DNA from: Sphingomonas bisphenolicum
GTDB taxonomy: Bacteria > Pseudomonadota > Alphaproteobacteria > Sphingomonadales > Sphingomonadaceae
Direction of reading: 5' to 3'
NCBI RefSeq assembly: GCF_024349785.1
Contig: NZ_AP018817.1
Location: 3,503,501 to 3,567,500, forward strand
Length of the DNA stretch: 64,000 nucleotides
Part shown: positions 55,899 through 63,991 of the stretch, one piece after another
Numbering within the stretch: the stretch's first letter is position 1
How the letters are laid out: each line of letters starts with the position of its first letter
Position numbers and translations under genes: made by a program
Notes under the pieces: model-generated
What the model was told of the DNA's origin: nothing
Seen by the model: the letters and a program-made list of their open reading frames with translations, nothing else
Database searches by the model: none

Positions 55899-56548
55899 CA
55901 GCGCGCCTCCCTGCGCTTCTCGCGCGCCGCCTTGGCGCTGAGATCGCCCAGCGTGCTGTCGTCCAGCAGCTTGGCGTCGAGCATCGCCATCCGCTCCGCC
56001 TTGCGCGCGATCGGATTGGGCTTGGTCACATCGGCGTCAACCTTGGCCTGCTGCGCCGGGGTGCGGGGCGCAGGCTTGGGCAGCTTGTCGACGGCATCGG
56101 CGGCATGGGCCTCCCGGATCACGGCGATATCGCTGCGAATCTGGGTCGCAGCCGGGCTTTCGGGCGCCTTTTGCGGCGCGGACGGCAGGTCGGCGGGGGT
56201 CTGGACCATCGCCACCATCACCGGCGGCGCGACATAGTCGGGACCATTGGGCTGGACGCCGTCCAGATGCGCCAGCGCCCGCTCGCCGCCCAGATATTGC
56301 TGCGCGCTGGGCGTCGCATACATGAAATCATGCTGGTTCCAGCTTTCGAGCTGGCGCATCGAGGCGCGCGCGCTGAATTCCGTTTCCAGATAGCGAATGT
56401 CGCCCTTCGCCCCCGCAATCTGCGCACGCACCTTCATCAACTCGTTGCGCTCGGTCGCGACCTTGAGCGACACCATATAGGCGCCCAGCGCGCCCAGTGC
56501 GACCAGGATCACCCAGATCAGGCTCTGCAACCTCTTGACGGCGATCAT
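55898..56548 (-). CDS. ftsL: FtsL-like division protein with long C-terminal extension
   Basis: The 216-residue protein sits exactly at the ftsL position between rsmH and ftsI. It starts with a short cytoplasmic stretch and a transmembrane helix (about 8-28, [20 protein letters not shown]), then a leucine-zipper-like coiled coil (about 30-65, [20 protein letters not shown]). FtsL is usually 90-120 residues; here about 130 extra residues, Pro/Ala- and Lys-rich, follow the [12 protein letters not shown] segment. Assignment rests on position and topology, as FtsL sequences are poorly conserved. Its ATG overlaps the rsmH stop (ATGA). Confidence 0.85.
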   Translation of the reverse strand: MIAVKRLQSLIWVILVALGALGAYMVSLKVATERNELMKVRAQIAGAKGDIRYLETEFSARASMRQLESWNQHDFMYATPSAQQYLGGERALAHLDGVQPNGPDYVAPPVMVAMVQTPADLPSAPQKAPESPAATQIRSDIAVIREAHAADAVDKLPKPAPRTPAQQAKVDADVTKPNPIARKAERMAMLDAKLLDDSTLGDLSAKAAREKRREAR

Positions 56549-57492
56549 GAGCGGGCACTCCGGGGAGACGAGGAAACGGGGGCGGATGTACGGACGGCGG
56601 CACGCAGGGTGGCCGATCGGGCGCGGGGGTTGCGCACCAGCTCCGCGTCGCCCGGACGCACCGCCTTGGCCGGCTTGGCGAAGGTCGGCTGCGGCCCGGC
56701 GGCACGTTCGGGCAGATGTCTGGACCCCGCCCCCTCGCCGCCGCTGCGCTTGCGCAGGAACTGCTTGACGATTCGATCTTCCAGACTGTGGAAGGTGACG
56801 ATCGCGAGGCGACCGCCCTCCTCCAGCAGTTCCTCGGCCGCGTCGAGCGCGAGTTCCAGCTCTTCCAGTTCGCGGTTCACATGGATGCGGATCGCCTGGA
56901 AGGTGCGGGTGGCCGGGTCTTTCTTGTCATGCGGCTTGTGCCCCAGCGCGCGGCGGACCACGGCCGCAAGCTGGCCGGTGCGCTCCAGCGGGCGCGCATC
57001 GACGATCGCATGGGCGACCCGGCGCGACCGCGGCTCGTCGCCATAGCGATAGATGACGTTGGCGATATCCTCTTCCGACGCGCTGTTGAGGAAATCGGCG
57101 GCGCTCATGCCGTCCTGACTCATCGTCATGCTGAGCGGGCCGTCCGACTGGAAGGAAAAGCCCCGCTCGGCGCGGTCGAGCTGCATCGACGACACGCCGA
57201 TGTCGAGCGTGATGCCAGACACCTTGTCGATGCCGCGCTCCGCCAGCAATTCCGCCATGCGCGAAAATTCGCCCGCGATTAGCGTGATGCCATGGGCGTC
57301 GGCGACCGCCTGCCCTTCGCGGATCGCATCGGGGTCGCGATCGAAGGCAAAGACCTGCGCGCCGGCACGGGCCATGGCGCTGCTGTAGCCGCCCGCGCCG
57401 AAGGTGCCGTCGACATGGATCTCGCCGGGGGCGATGGCGAGGGCGTCCAGCACTTCGTCGATCAGGACGGGGATGTGGGGCGCGTCGCTCAT
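56545..57492 (-). CDS. rsmH: 16S rRNA (cytosine(1402)-N(4))-methyltransferase
   Basis: The 315-residue enzyme methylates C1402 of 16S rRNA. It begins [13 protein letters not shown] and has the SAM motif [51 protein letters not shown] and [10 protein letters not shown]. Its ATG overlaps the mraZ stop (ATGA), the standard mraZ-rsmH pairing at the head of dcw. Confidence 0.97.
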   Translation of the reverse strand: MSDAPHIPVLIDEVLDALAIAPGEIHVDGTFGAGGYSSAMARAGAQVFAFDRDPDAIREGQAVADAHGITLIAGEFSRMAELLAERGIDKVSGITLDIGVSSMQLDRAERGFSFQSDGPLSMTMSQDGMSAADFLNSASEEDIANVIYRYGDEPRSRRVAHAIVDARPLERTGQLAAVVRRALGHKPHDKKDPATRTFQAIRIHVNRELEELELALDAAEELLEEGGRLAIVTFHSLEDRIVKQFLRKRSGGEGAGSRHLPERAAGPQPTFAKPAKAVRPGDAELVRNPRARSATLRAAVRTSAPVSSSPRSARS

Positions 57493-57986
57493 CTGGCCGC
57501 CCCTTCCGCACGCGCGTCGATCCAGCGCCGCACCTTGTTGCGGATCAAAGCCGGGCGATCGGGGCTTTCGACCAGCGCTTCGGGCTTCCAGACCTGGAAA
57601 TAGCGACCCACGCCATAGAAGAAGATCGCGTCGGTGATGCCGGCTTCATCCTTGATATCAGGGTGCAGGAAGAAACGGCCGGCATCGTCGAAATTGACGT
57701 CCTCGATCGTGCCGAGGCGGTTTTCGCGTTCCAGATCGGCGTTGAAATCGCGCCCGGCCTCATAGGCCTGACGTTCCAGCTTTTCGACCTCGTCGAACAG
57801 AAACTGCTTGTGGGACAGGCCAAAGCCAGTGGCGCAGCCATTGTCCATATGGATCGACAGGCACAGGCGGTTCTGGCCGCCGCTGGCCTGGGTGACCAGC
57901 TTGCGCATCTCCAGGGGCAGCACGAAACGGCCCTTGCCGTCCGCGACGCTGAATGCGTTGCCCGAATAGAGAATGACGTCCGACAC
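57489..57986 (-). CDS. mraZ: Transcriptional regulator MraZ
   Basis: The 165-residue protein carries two copies of the SpoVT/AbrB-like half: [18 protein letters not shown] (about 8-25) and [20 protein letters not shown] (about 93-112), both with the DxxGR motif. MraZ forms a ring and binds repeats in front of its own operon. It starts at a GTG (57986). Upstream, three ATGGG repeats lie next to a promoter-like sequence. It heads the dcw cluster. Confidence 0.95.
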   Translation of the reverse strand: MSDVILYSGNAFSVADGKGRFVLPLEMRKLVTQASGGQNRLCLSIHMDNGCATGFGLSHKQFLFDEVEKLERQAYEAGRDFNADLERENRLGTIEDVNFDDAGRFFLHPDIKDEAGITDAIFFYGVGRYFQVWKPEALVESPDRPALIRNKVRRWIDARAEGAAR

Positions 57987-58097
57987 GCTGGCAACCGACC
58001 CCTTTTATTCGGGGCGCAGGCCGCCTGTCGCCGGAATCATGAGAACACCATCCAGCGCACAGGACAACGCAAAGCCTGACGAACCCCAATGCCGATT

Positions 58098-58150
58098 TAC
58101 CTATCAAGCATAGGGGGTGACTGCAATGGGAAAGCATGGGTAGTGATGGG
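58098..58150 (-). promoter_or_regulatory. Candidate mraZ promoter with MraZ-type boxes
   Basis: On the minus strand TTGCAG (58126-58121) and TAGGTA (58103-58098) are 17 bases apart and look like -35 and -10 elements. Directly upstream, the plus strand holds ATGGG at 58126-58130, 58136-58140 and 58146-58150, i.e. three copies with exactly 10-bp spacing. That is the periodicity of MraZ operators (TGGG-N6). The repeats point opposite to mraZ. No gene lies in 57987-58171. Confidence 0.65.
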
Positions 58151-58171
58151 AAAAGACGGTGAAATACGGGA

Positions 58172-59428
58172 CTAACTGGAATTGTTATCTTTCGCGCCGC
58201 CATCTTCTCCTTTTGTTCCGGGAGCCGGACCCCGCCTTTCGAGGCGGAGCAGAATCGCGCCCAATATCGCCCATATCGTCCCAGCCAGGAGCGCCCAGCG
58301 GATCGCGCGGGTGACGTCCTGCGCCTCCCGCATCCAGCGCCGGTCGCCGGGAATGGACGCCCCACCCAGCCACTGAACGACAAGGGCGGGCGTGTCGGCC
58401 ACCCAATGGCGCGGGTCGAGGGGATAGGCGGGATCGGCGAGCCACAGCCGGTCGTCGAGCGGATCGGCGTCGCCCAGCAGCAGCACCGCGCCCTTGCCGA
58501 TGCGCTTGCGCTGCATCAGGGCGTCGGCCGACCGCCCGGCGCCCGACAGGGTGATGAGCGGGCCGTCGGGCAGGAAATGCCGGATTTCCGCCTGATCCAC
58601 TACGCCCGGTGGCGCGAACCCCCAACGGTCGAGCAGCGCGCCCAGCAGGCTGGCGGACGGCGCGCGGCGGCGATCGCCCAGCGGCAGGTCGGACGGCCAG
58701 CGCAGCAGCGGATCGGCCAGCACCAGCGCCGTGCCGCCCGCCCCCGCCCATTTGTCGATCGCGACCAGTTGCGCGGGCGTCAGCGCGCGCGGCTGGGCCA
58801 GCAGGAGTCGCCGTGCGCCCGATGCCCTGAGCTGAACCGGATCGTCGATCGGGATCACGGTGAAGCGGGTGCGCAGGAGCTTGACGATGGGCGCGTCCTG
58901 TGGCCCCGACTCGTTCCAGAAGAGCGGCAAGCCAGTGATGACGGCTAGCCTTGGACGATCCGGTACGGGCTGCAACGGTTGAGCGGGACCGCGCCAGAGG
59001 AGCAGCGCCGCCAGCACGAGGAAAATCATGCCCAGGCCCATTCGCTTCGAGCCCAGTCGAGACGTGTTCGCGCCAGGCTTCTCGCCTTCGCTCGAAGCGA
59101 ACGGGGAGTGGCGCAGCGCCGCCCCGCCAAAAACGGCCAGCAGCGCGACGGCCAGCAGCCCCAGCGCCGCCATGCCATCCGGCGCGCGGCGCGCGACCAC
59201 CGTGCAGAAGAGCAGCGCCATCCCGACGCCACCCATCCCCACCCAGGTCAGCATCGCCGGGCCGCGCCGCGCCAGCAGCAGGCCCGCGCCCGCCAGCAGC
59301 AACGCCATCGGCAGGCCCCAGTCCCAGGGATCGGCCTGCCCGGTCAGCCAGGCGCGCCAAAGGCCGATCAGGACAATCGCCAGCGGCGGCAGCCAAAGCC
59401 ACAGGAATCGTTTCAGCCCCGCCATCAT
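58172..59428 (-). CDS. DUF4350-type membrane protein
   Basis: The 418-residue protein has several N-terminal helices (about 7-105 and 131-146). A soluble extracytoplasmic or cytoplasmic domain follows (about 155-375), resembling the GATase-like fold of DUF4350/GldG-related proteins (e.g. RRLLLAQPRALTPAQLVAIDKWAGAGG-type text, GTALVLADPLLRWPSDLP, GKGAVLLLGDADPL). A final helix lies near 380-400. Residues about 107-130 (SPFASSEGEKPGANTSRLGS...) are encoded by a palindromic repeat and look inserted between two helices. Function is unknown. It lies 29 bases after a small membrane gene and is followed by the mraZ promoter region. Confidence 0.85.
   Translation of the reverse strand: MMAGLKRFLWLWLPPLAIVLIGLWRAWLTGQADPWDWGLPMALLLAGAGLLLARRGPAMLTWVGMGGVGMALLFCTVVARRAPDGMAALGLLAVALLAVFGGAALRHSPFASSEGEKPGANTSRLGSKRMGLGMIFLVLAALLLWRGPAQPLQPVPDRPRLAVITGLPLFWNESGPQDAPIVKLLRTRFTVIPIDDPVQLRASGARRLLLAQPRALTPAQLVAIDKWAGAGGTALVLADPLLRWPSDLPLGDRRRAPSASLLGALLDRWGFAPPGVVDQAEIRHFLPDGPLITLSGAGRSADALMQRKRIGKGAVLLLGDADPLDDRLWLADPAYPLDPRHWVADTPALVVQWLGGASIPGDRRWMREAQDVTRAIRWALLAGTIWAILGAILLRLERRGPAPGTKGEDGGAKDNNSS
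59038..59105. repeat. REP-like palindrome inside a coding sequence
   Basis: CCCATTCGCTTCGAGC (59038-59053) and GCTCGAAGCGAACGGG (59090-59105) are complementary at 15 of 16 positions, with GTCGAGACG and TTCTCGCC in the core. The CTCGAAGCGAAYGG end is the same word as in the intergenic copy at 20641-20669. It lies wholly inside the DUF4350 gene and keeps the frame open. Confidence 0.8.
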
Positions 59429-59457
59429 CGGCGGCGATCCCGGCCCGGCTGCATCGC

Positions 59458-59814
59458 TCAGCGCTGCTGCTGCGCGGGGTCGCGGTCCATGGGCTTGCGG
59501 ATATTGGGATCGGGCTGAAGGTCGGGCACGATCGGCGCCTGTTCCGGCGCGGGCTGCACGCCCAGCTCGGCCAGCGGATCGCGCGGCGACACGGCATTGC
59601 CGTTCGTGCTGAGCGTCGGCACCACCGGCGGCGGCAGCGCGGCATCGTCCATCCGCGCCTTTTCGATGACGATATTGGCCAGGCCCACCAGCAGCACCAC
59701 ACCCGCCAGACCGGTCAGGCCGATCTGGACGCGCTGTAACCCTTCCTGTCGGCGGGGCGTTTCAGCCATGGTGACGCTCTGGACCTCTTCGCCGCGACCC
59801 GTGTCGGCGGTCAT
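59458..59814 (-). CDS. Hypothetical single-helix membrane protein
   Basis: The 118-residue protein has a polar N-terminus (about 1-30), one transmembrane helix (about 32-50, IGLTGLAGVVLLVGLANIVI) and a Pro-rich extracytoplasmic tail with ALPPPVVPTLSTNGNAVSP and DPLAELGVQPAPEQAP. I recognise no family. Its ATG overlaps the cysK stop (ATGA) and the DUF4350 gene follows, so the three genes are probably one unit. The ATG at 59769 (MAETPRRQEG) is an alternative start. Confidence 0.7.
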   Translation of the reverse strand: MTADTGRGEEVQSVTMAETPRRQEGLQRVQIGLTGLAGVVLLVGLANIVIEKARMDDAALPPPVVPTLSTNGNAVSPRDPLAELGVQPAPEQAPIVPDLQPDPNIRKPMDRDPAQQQR

Positions 59815-60806
59815 GCAGTCTGCGCGAGCCAGGGGAATACCGTCAAGCCCTTAGATTCCAGCCACTGCCGGTTGTAGAGGGTCGACAGATAGCGGAAGCC
59901 GGTGTCGCACAGGATGGTCGCAATCCGCTTGCCCGGCCCGAGCTCCCGCGCGAGCGCCACCGCGCCCGCGACGTTGATGCCCGAAGACAGGCCCAGGCAC
60001 AGCCCTTCCTCGCTCAGCAGGCGGCGCACCCACTCCATGCCGTCCGCGTCGGAAATGCGGAACTGCGTGTCGATCGGCGCACCTTCCAGATTGGCGGTAA
60101 TCCGCCCCTGGCCGATCCCCTCGGCCACCGACGACCCTTCGGACTTCAATTCGCCCGTCGCATAATAGCTGTAGAGCGCGGCGCCATGCGGATCGCTGAG
60201 CGCGATGGTGATCGCCTCATCCTTGGCTTTCAGGCCCAGGCCCACGCCCGCGATCGTGCCGCCGGTGCCGGCCGCGCAGGTGAAGCCGTCGATCCGGCCG
60301 TCCATCTGGGTCCAGATTTCCTCGGCCGTGCCGACGATATGCGCCTTGCGGTTGGCGATATTGTCGAACTGGTTGGCCCAGATCGCCCCTTCCGTCTCTT
60401 CGGCCAGTCGGCGGGACGTATGGACGAAATGGCCGGGGTTGGAATAGGGGGCGGCCGGCACCGTGACCAGCTCCGCACCGAGCGCGCGCAGCGTGTCCAT
60501 CTTCTCGCGGCTCTGCGTTTCGGGCATGACGATGATCGTCTTGTAGCCCTTCGCATTGGCGACCAGCGCCAGGCCGATGCCGGTATTGCCCGCCGTCCCC
60601 TCGACGATGGTGCCACCGGGCTGGAGCAGCCCCTTTGCCTCGGCATCGTTGACGATGAACAGCGCCGCCCGGTCCTTGACCGAGGCGCCGGGATTGGCGA
60701 ATTCGCACTTGGCGAAAATGTCGCAGCCCGTCTCTTGCGAAGGGCCGGCGAGGCGCACCATCGGCGTGTTGCCGATCAATGCGAGACTATTGGGTTGAAG
60801 CAGCAT
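59811..60806 (-). CDS. cysK: Cysteine synthase A
   Basis: The 331-residue fold-type II PLP enzyme condenses O-acetylserine with sulfide. It has IGNTPMVRLAG, the PLP lysine in NPGASVKDRAA (Lys44), GTAGNTGIGLALVA, AAGTGGTIAGVG and a C-terminal LCDTGFRYLSTLYN. I chose the ATG at 60806; the frame is open upstream without conserved sequence. A cystathionine beta-synthase-like role is possible, but the length fits CysK. Confidence 0.93.
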   Translation of the reverse strand: MLLQPNSLALIGNTPMVRLAGPSQETGCDIFAKCEFANPGASVKDRAALFIVNDAEAKGLLQPGGTIVEGTAGNTGIGLALVANAKGYKTIIVMPETQSREKMDTLRALGAELVTVPAAPYSNPGHFVHTSRRLAEETEGAIWANQFDNIANRKAHIVGTAEEIWTQMDGRIDGFTCAAGTGGTIAGVGLGLKAKDEAITIALSDPHGAALYSYYATGELKSEGSSVAEGIGQGRITANLEGAPIDTQFRISDADGMEWVRRLLSEEGLCLGLSSGINVAGAVALARELGPGKRIATILCDTGFRYLSTLYNRQWLESKGLTVFPWLAQTA

Positions 60807-61024
60807 GACACCCGCATAGCGGAGCGGGCGCGACTTTGCCAAGCAAGGGAATGATGCCGACGCGAAAGCGGCCATTTCATCGCCCCGTCAATCTTTGCCC
60901 GGTTAATCTTTTCACCCTCCGGCGTCCCATCGCGGCACAGGCCAAATGCATAGAGGAAAGGAAAAGAAAATTGGGCTAAGGGCGGGTTGGGCGACATGGG
61001 GTCGCGCGACGACTAGGGCTTGGC

Positions 61025-61996
61025 ATGGGTTTTCTTGCGCAGTTGCAGGGGTGGAAGGGCCATGGCGCGATCGCCCTGATCGCGCTGCTGCTGCTCGTCG
61101 CGCCGCGCCTGATCACCGCCGCGCCGCTCGACATGCTGGATGGCGAACAGAGCCGGTCGCTGGCCGATCCGGCCGAGGATTCGGGCGCGAACTTCCCCGG
61201 CTCCGCCTTTTTCTACGCCGAAGGCGCGTTCGATCCGGTGCCCGGCGTCGCCACGGTGCAGAGCGAACATGTGCTGGGCCTGGACGAAGCCAAGGCCGCG
61301 CCCGCCATGGTCTTTCGCGGCCTCACCGGCCTCGACAGCTATCGCGCGCTCAACTGCCTGACCTCCGCCATCTATTATGAAGCCGCCAACGAACCCGATG
61401 ACGGCCAGCGCGCGGTGGCGCAGGTGGTGCTGAACCGCGTGCGCAGCCCGCTCTGGCCCAATACGGTCTGCGGCGTCGTCTATCAGGGGTCGGAACGCAC
61501 CGACTATAAATGCCAGTTCACCTTCAGTTGCGACGGCGCGATGGCCCGGATGCCGGCCGCCGCCGCCTGGGTCCGGGCGCGGCGCGTGGCGGGAGACGCA
61601 CTGGCGGGCAAGGTCTATGCCCCCGTTGGCCTCGCCACCCATTATCACACGCTGGCGGTACGCCCCCTATGGTCCTCCAGCCTGCAGGCCGTGGCGGTGA
61701 TCGGCGCGCATATCTTCTATCGCAATCCCGGCTTCAACGGCACGGCCGCCGCCTTTTCGGACCCTTATCTTGGGCGCGAGACGATTTCGGGACCGGCGCG
61801 CACCAGTTGGCCCGCGCGCCCGGTGCAGCCGGTCGAGATGCTGGCGACACCCTATACGCCGCCCGCCCCGACCCCGGCGCCGGCCGCGCCGCGCACCGGC
61901 TGGACGCCCGCACCGTCGCTCCAGCCCGCCGATGACGGCCTGCCGGAATCCACCATCCGGCCGGAATATCGCAACAGCGGCCGCCCACTCATTTGA
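61025..61996 (+). CDS. SleB-type cell wall hydrolase
   Basis: The 323-residue protein has an N-terminal signal or anchor helix (about 13-32, GAIALIALLLLVAPRLITAA) and the Hydrolase_2 (SleB/CwlJ) domain (about 108-220). The domain carries CLTSAIYYEAANEPDDGQRA (with the catalytic Glu), VAQVVLNRVRSPLWPNTVCG, YKCQFTFSCDG and ATHYHTLAVRPLW. These enzymes cleave peptidoglycan glycan strands. The C-terminal 80 residues are Pro/Ala-rich and probably unfolded. It probably acts in the periplasm. Confidence 0.92.
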   Translation: MGFLAQLQGWKGHGAIALIALLLLVAPRLITAAPLDMLDGEQSRSLADPAEDSGANFPGSAFFYAEGAFDPVPGVATVQSEHVLGLDEAKAAPAMVFRGLTGLDSYRALNCLTSAIYYEAANEPDDGQRAVAQVVLNRVRSPLWPNTVCGVVYQGSERTDYKCQFTFSCDGAMARMPAAAAWVRARRVAGDALAGKVYAPVGLATHYHTLAVRPLWSSSLQAVAVIGAHIFYRNPGFNGTAAAFSDPYLGRETISGPARTSWPARPVQPVEMLATPYTPPAPTPAPAAPRTGWTPAPSLQPADDGLPESTIRPEYRNSGRPLI

Positions 61997-62062
61997 CGTA
62001 TGTTTTTGCCCGAAACGCCACTTTCTTGCGGTTAACGATCCGGTGATCATCGAAGTGACTGG

Positions 62063-62091
62063 AAAAAAAGCATATTAAAAAATGCTTTTTT
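62063..62091. terminator. AT-rich hairpin after the SleB-type gene
   Basis: AAAAAAGCAT (62064-62073) pairs with ATGCTTTTTT (62082-62091) around an 8-base loop. It lies 67 bases after the stop codon. It has poly-A before and poly-T after the stem, so it can act in either direction. Confidence 0.6.
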
Positions 62092-62138
62092 CGGCGCCGA
62101 ACGGGAACCGATTTGCGCGATGGCGGGTTCTACATTCC

Positions 62139-62233
62139 GGATAGCAAATCTTTTGCCCCCCGCTCTTGCTATCCAAAAAATATGAGCCCGGATCGCTTCC
62201 CCCCCCCGACGCGTTCCGGGCTCAGAATTTTTC
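62139..62233 (+). terminator. Two further hairpins, the second with a T-run
   Basis: GGATAGCAA/TTGCTATCC (62139-62174) is followed by GAGCCCGGA/TCCGGGCTC (62184-62223), then AGAATTTTT. The second looks like an intrinsic terminator. With the AT-rich hairpin upstream they fill the first two thirds of the 363-bp gap between the SleB-type gene and the entericidin gene. A short RNA ending at 62233 is possible. Confidence 0.5.
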
Positions 62234-62273
62234 CGGGGCTTTCCCCTTTGAAATCATTATTCTTTTCGCCTGC

Positions 62274-62298
62274 GGAACGTATCCGTGCAGCGCGGGTT
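62274..62298 (+). promoter_or_regulatory. EcfG-type (general stress) promoter candidate for the entericidin gene
   Basis: GGAAC (62274-62278) is followed after 16 bases by GGTT (62295-62298), close to the alphaproteobacterial sigma-EcfG consensus GGAAC-N16/17-CGTT. It lies about 60 bases before the entericidin start. Entericidin-like lipoproteins are often under general stress control. Confidence 0.6.
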
Positions 62299-62360
62299 CT
62301 TGCTTCGTCACTGCGATGGCGTCGCCATCCGGTCACAGATTTTGACGAGGAGATTTTCCG

Positions 62361-62489
62361 ATGACGAAGAAGATTCTGGCCGCCGTGCTGCTCACCGGAT
62401 CGCTCATGGTTGCCGCGTGCAACACGGTCGAAGGCGCAGGCCGCGACGTGCAGAGCGCTGGCAAGGCCGTGGAAAAATCCGCGAACTAA
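62361..62489 (+). CDS. Entericidin A/B family lipoprotein
   Basis: The 42-residue product MTKKILAAVLLTGSLMVAAC... has a lipoprotein signal with lipobox MVAAC (Cys20). The mature part NTVEGAGRDVQSAGKAVEKS is the entericidin signature (NTVxGxGxDVxxxGxAv). Entericidins are tiny membrane lipoproteins associated with stationary-phase lysis and stress. A GAGGAG ribosome binding site precedes the ATG. It has its own stress-type promoter and a strong terminator, so it is monocistronic. Confidence 0.93.
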   Translation: MTKKILAAVLLTGSLMVAACNTVEGAGRDVQSAGKAVEKSAN

Positions 62490-62531
62490 GGGTCGCGCAG
62501 ACTTTCGGTTTACTACCCCGCTCCCTAGCAT

Positions 62532-62562
62532 GGCCCGCCCGTCAAACGGCGGGCCTTTTTTT
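62532..62562 (+). terminator. Rho-independent terminator after the entericidin gene
   Basis: GGCCCGCC (62532-62539) pairs with GGCGGGCC (62548-62555) and is followed by seven T. It lies 43 bases after the stop codon. Confidence 0.9.
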
Positions 62563-62610
62563 GGGGTGGAGATGAGGTGGAATAATGGGTTTGGGCCACC
62601 TCTTAAGCAT

Positions 62611-62700
62611 CGTCACCCTGAACTTGTTTCAGGGTCCATTTGTCCAAATGGGACAAGGCTTTTGGCGCACCATGGATGCTGAAACACGTTCAGCATGACG
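62611..62700. repeat. BIME-like palindromic element between the entericidin gene and tatC
   Basis: CGTCACCCTGAACTTGTTTC (from 62611) and the reverse complement of the right end (CGTCATGCTGAACGTGTTTC) form 29-base arms with a few mismatches, around a 32-base core. The GTCATGCTGAAC/TTTCAGCATCC word is a very common sphingomonad repeat. It lies downstream of both flanking genes. Confidence 0.85.
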
Positions 62701-62741
62701 AAGTGAAATGTCGGCAATCCGCCAGACAACCCAGCACCGGC

Positions 62742-63521
62742 TCAGGCCGAGGCCTCCTCCGCCGCTTCCACTTTCGCCGCCCTGCGATCGGTAAACCAGA
62801 TCGCGACGATGGTGATTTCATAAAGCAGCAGCAGCGGGATCGCGAGCATCAGCTGCGACACCACATCGGGCGGCGTCAACACGGCGGCCAGGATGAACGC
62901 CGCAACGATCATGTAGCGGCGCAACCCGATCAGTTGCGCCCGGGTGACGAAACCGGCGCGATTGAGCAGCATCAGCAGCACCGGCATCAGGAAACTGATC
63001 CCAAAGGCCAGGATGAACTGCATGACGAGGCCGAGATAGGCGTCCGCGCTGGGCAGCGCTTCGACCGATAGGCCGCTGCTGTTGCCTTGAAACTCCAGGA
63101 AAAAGTGGAAGGCGGTCGGCATCACCACGAAATAGGCGAGGCTCGCGCCCATCGCGAACAGGAAGGGCGTCGCCAGGATGAAGGGCAGCAGCGCCTTCTT
63201 TTCCTTGGCATAGAGACCCGGCGCGACGAAAGCCCAGAGCTGGTTGGCGATGATCGGGAAGGACAGGCAGAAGGCGCCGAAGAACGCGATCTTCACCTGC
63301 ACGAAAAAGGCTTCGTACAACTTGGTGTAGACCAGCTTGCCACCGCCGTCGCCGAACGCTTCCTTGAGCGGATGGACCAGGATCGCAAACAGCTGTTCGG
63401 AAAAATAGAAGCAGATCGCCCCGGTCGCCACCAGCGCATAGACGCATTTGAGCAAACGGCCGCGCAGCTCGATCAGATGGTCGAGCAAGGGCGCCTTGCT
63501 GTCGTCGATATCCCCGATCAT
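62742..63521 (-). CDS. tatC: Sec-independent protein translocase TatC
   Basis: The 259-residue membrane protein has six helices and the conserved [20 protein letters not shown] start. It also shows [27 protein letters not shown] text split by loops, [23 protein letters not shown]-like [12 protein letters not shown] and [21 protein letters not shown]. It binds twin-arginine signal peptides. Its ATG overlaps the tatB stop (ATGA). Confidence 0.96.
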   Translation of the reverse strand: MIGDIDDSKAPLLDHLIELRGRLLKCVYALVATGAICFYFSEQLFAILVHPLKEAFGDGGGKLVYTKLYEAFFVQVKIAFFGAFCLSFPIIANQLWAFVAPGLYAKEKKALLPFILATPFLFAMGASLAYFVVMPTAFHFFLEFQGNSSGLSVEALPSADAYLGLVMQFILAFGISFLMPVLLMLLNRAGFVTRAQLIGLRRYMIVAAFILAAVLTPPDVVSQLMLAIPLLLLYEITIVAIWFTDRRAAKVEAAEEASA

Positions 63522-63964
63522 GCCGCTGCGTCACCCTTGTGCGGCGGGGTACCAAGCTCCGCCGACGCCTCCGCTACATAGGGCGGACCGTCCGCCGCCG
63601 CGGGCGTCACGGGGGCCGATTCGGCGACGAAAAGCGGCTTTTCGGCCGGCGTTTCCGCCACATAGGGAGGCTTGTCGCCAGCATCCGCTTCGTCCGGCGC
63701 CGGCAGCGCTTCGGGCGGGGCGACTTCGGGCGGATGCTCGTCCATGATCCGCTTGTTCTGCGCCGCCCACTTCTTTTCCAGCTCTTCCAGCTCCACTTCG
63801 CGCACCATGGCGTCGATGCCGGTGCGGAAATGGCGGGCCATGCCCTGCGCCTTGCCGACGATCTGCCCCACCTTGTACAAGGCGCGCGGCAGATCCTTCG
63901 GCCCGATCACGATCACGGCGATGATCACGATCACCAGAAATTCGGACGAATCGATACCAAACAT
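63518..63964 (-). CDS. tatB: Sec-independent protein translocase TatB
   Basis: The 148-residue protein starts [20 protein letters not shown], a single membrane helix with the polar Ser/Glu near residues 7-8. [20 protein letters not shown] (hinge and amphipathic helix) follows, then an acidic Pro/Ala-rich tail with repeated PPYVAE units. It forms the receptor complex with TatC. Confidence 0.94.
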   Translation of the reverse strand: MFGIDSSEFLVIVIIAVIVIGPKDLPRALYKVGQIVGKAQGMARHFRTGIDAMVREVELEELEKKWAAQNKRIMDEHPPEVAPPEALPAPDEADAGDKPPYVAETPAEKPLFVAESAPVTPAAADGPPYVAEASAELGTPPHKGDAAA

Positions 63965-63991
63965 GCGGGACTACCGGCCTGCGCTAGAGGA

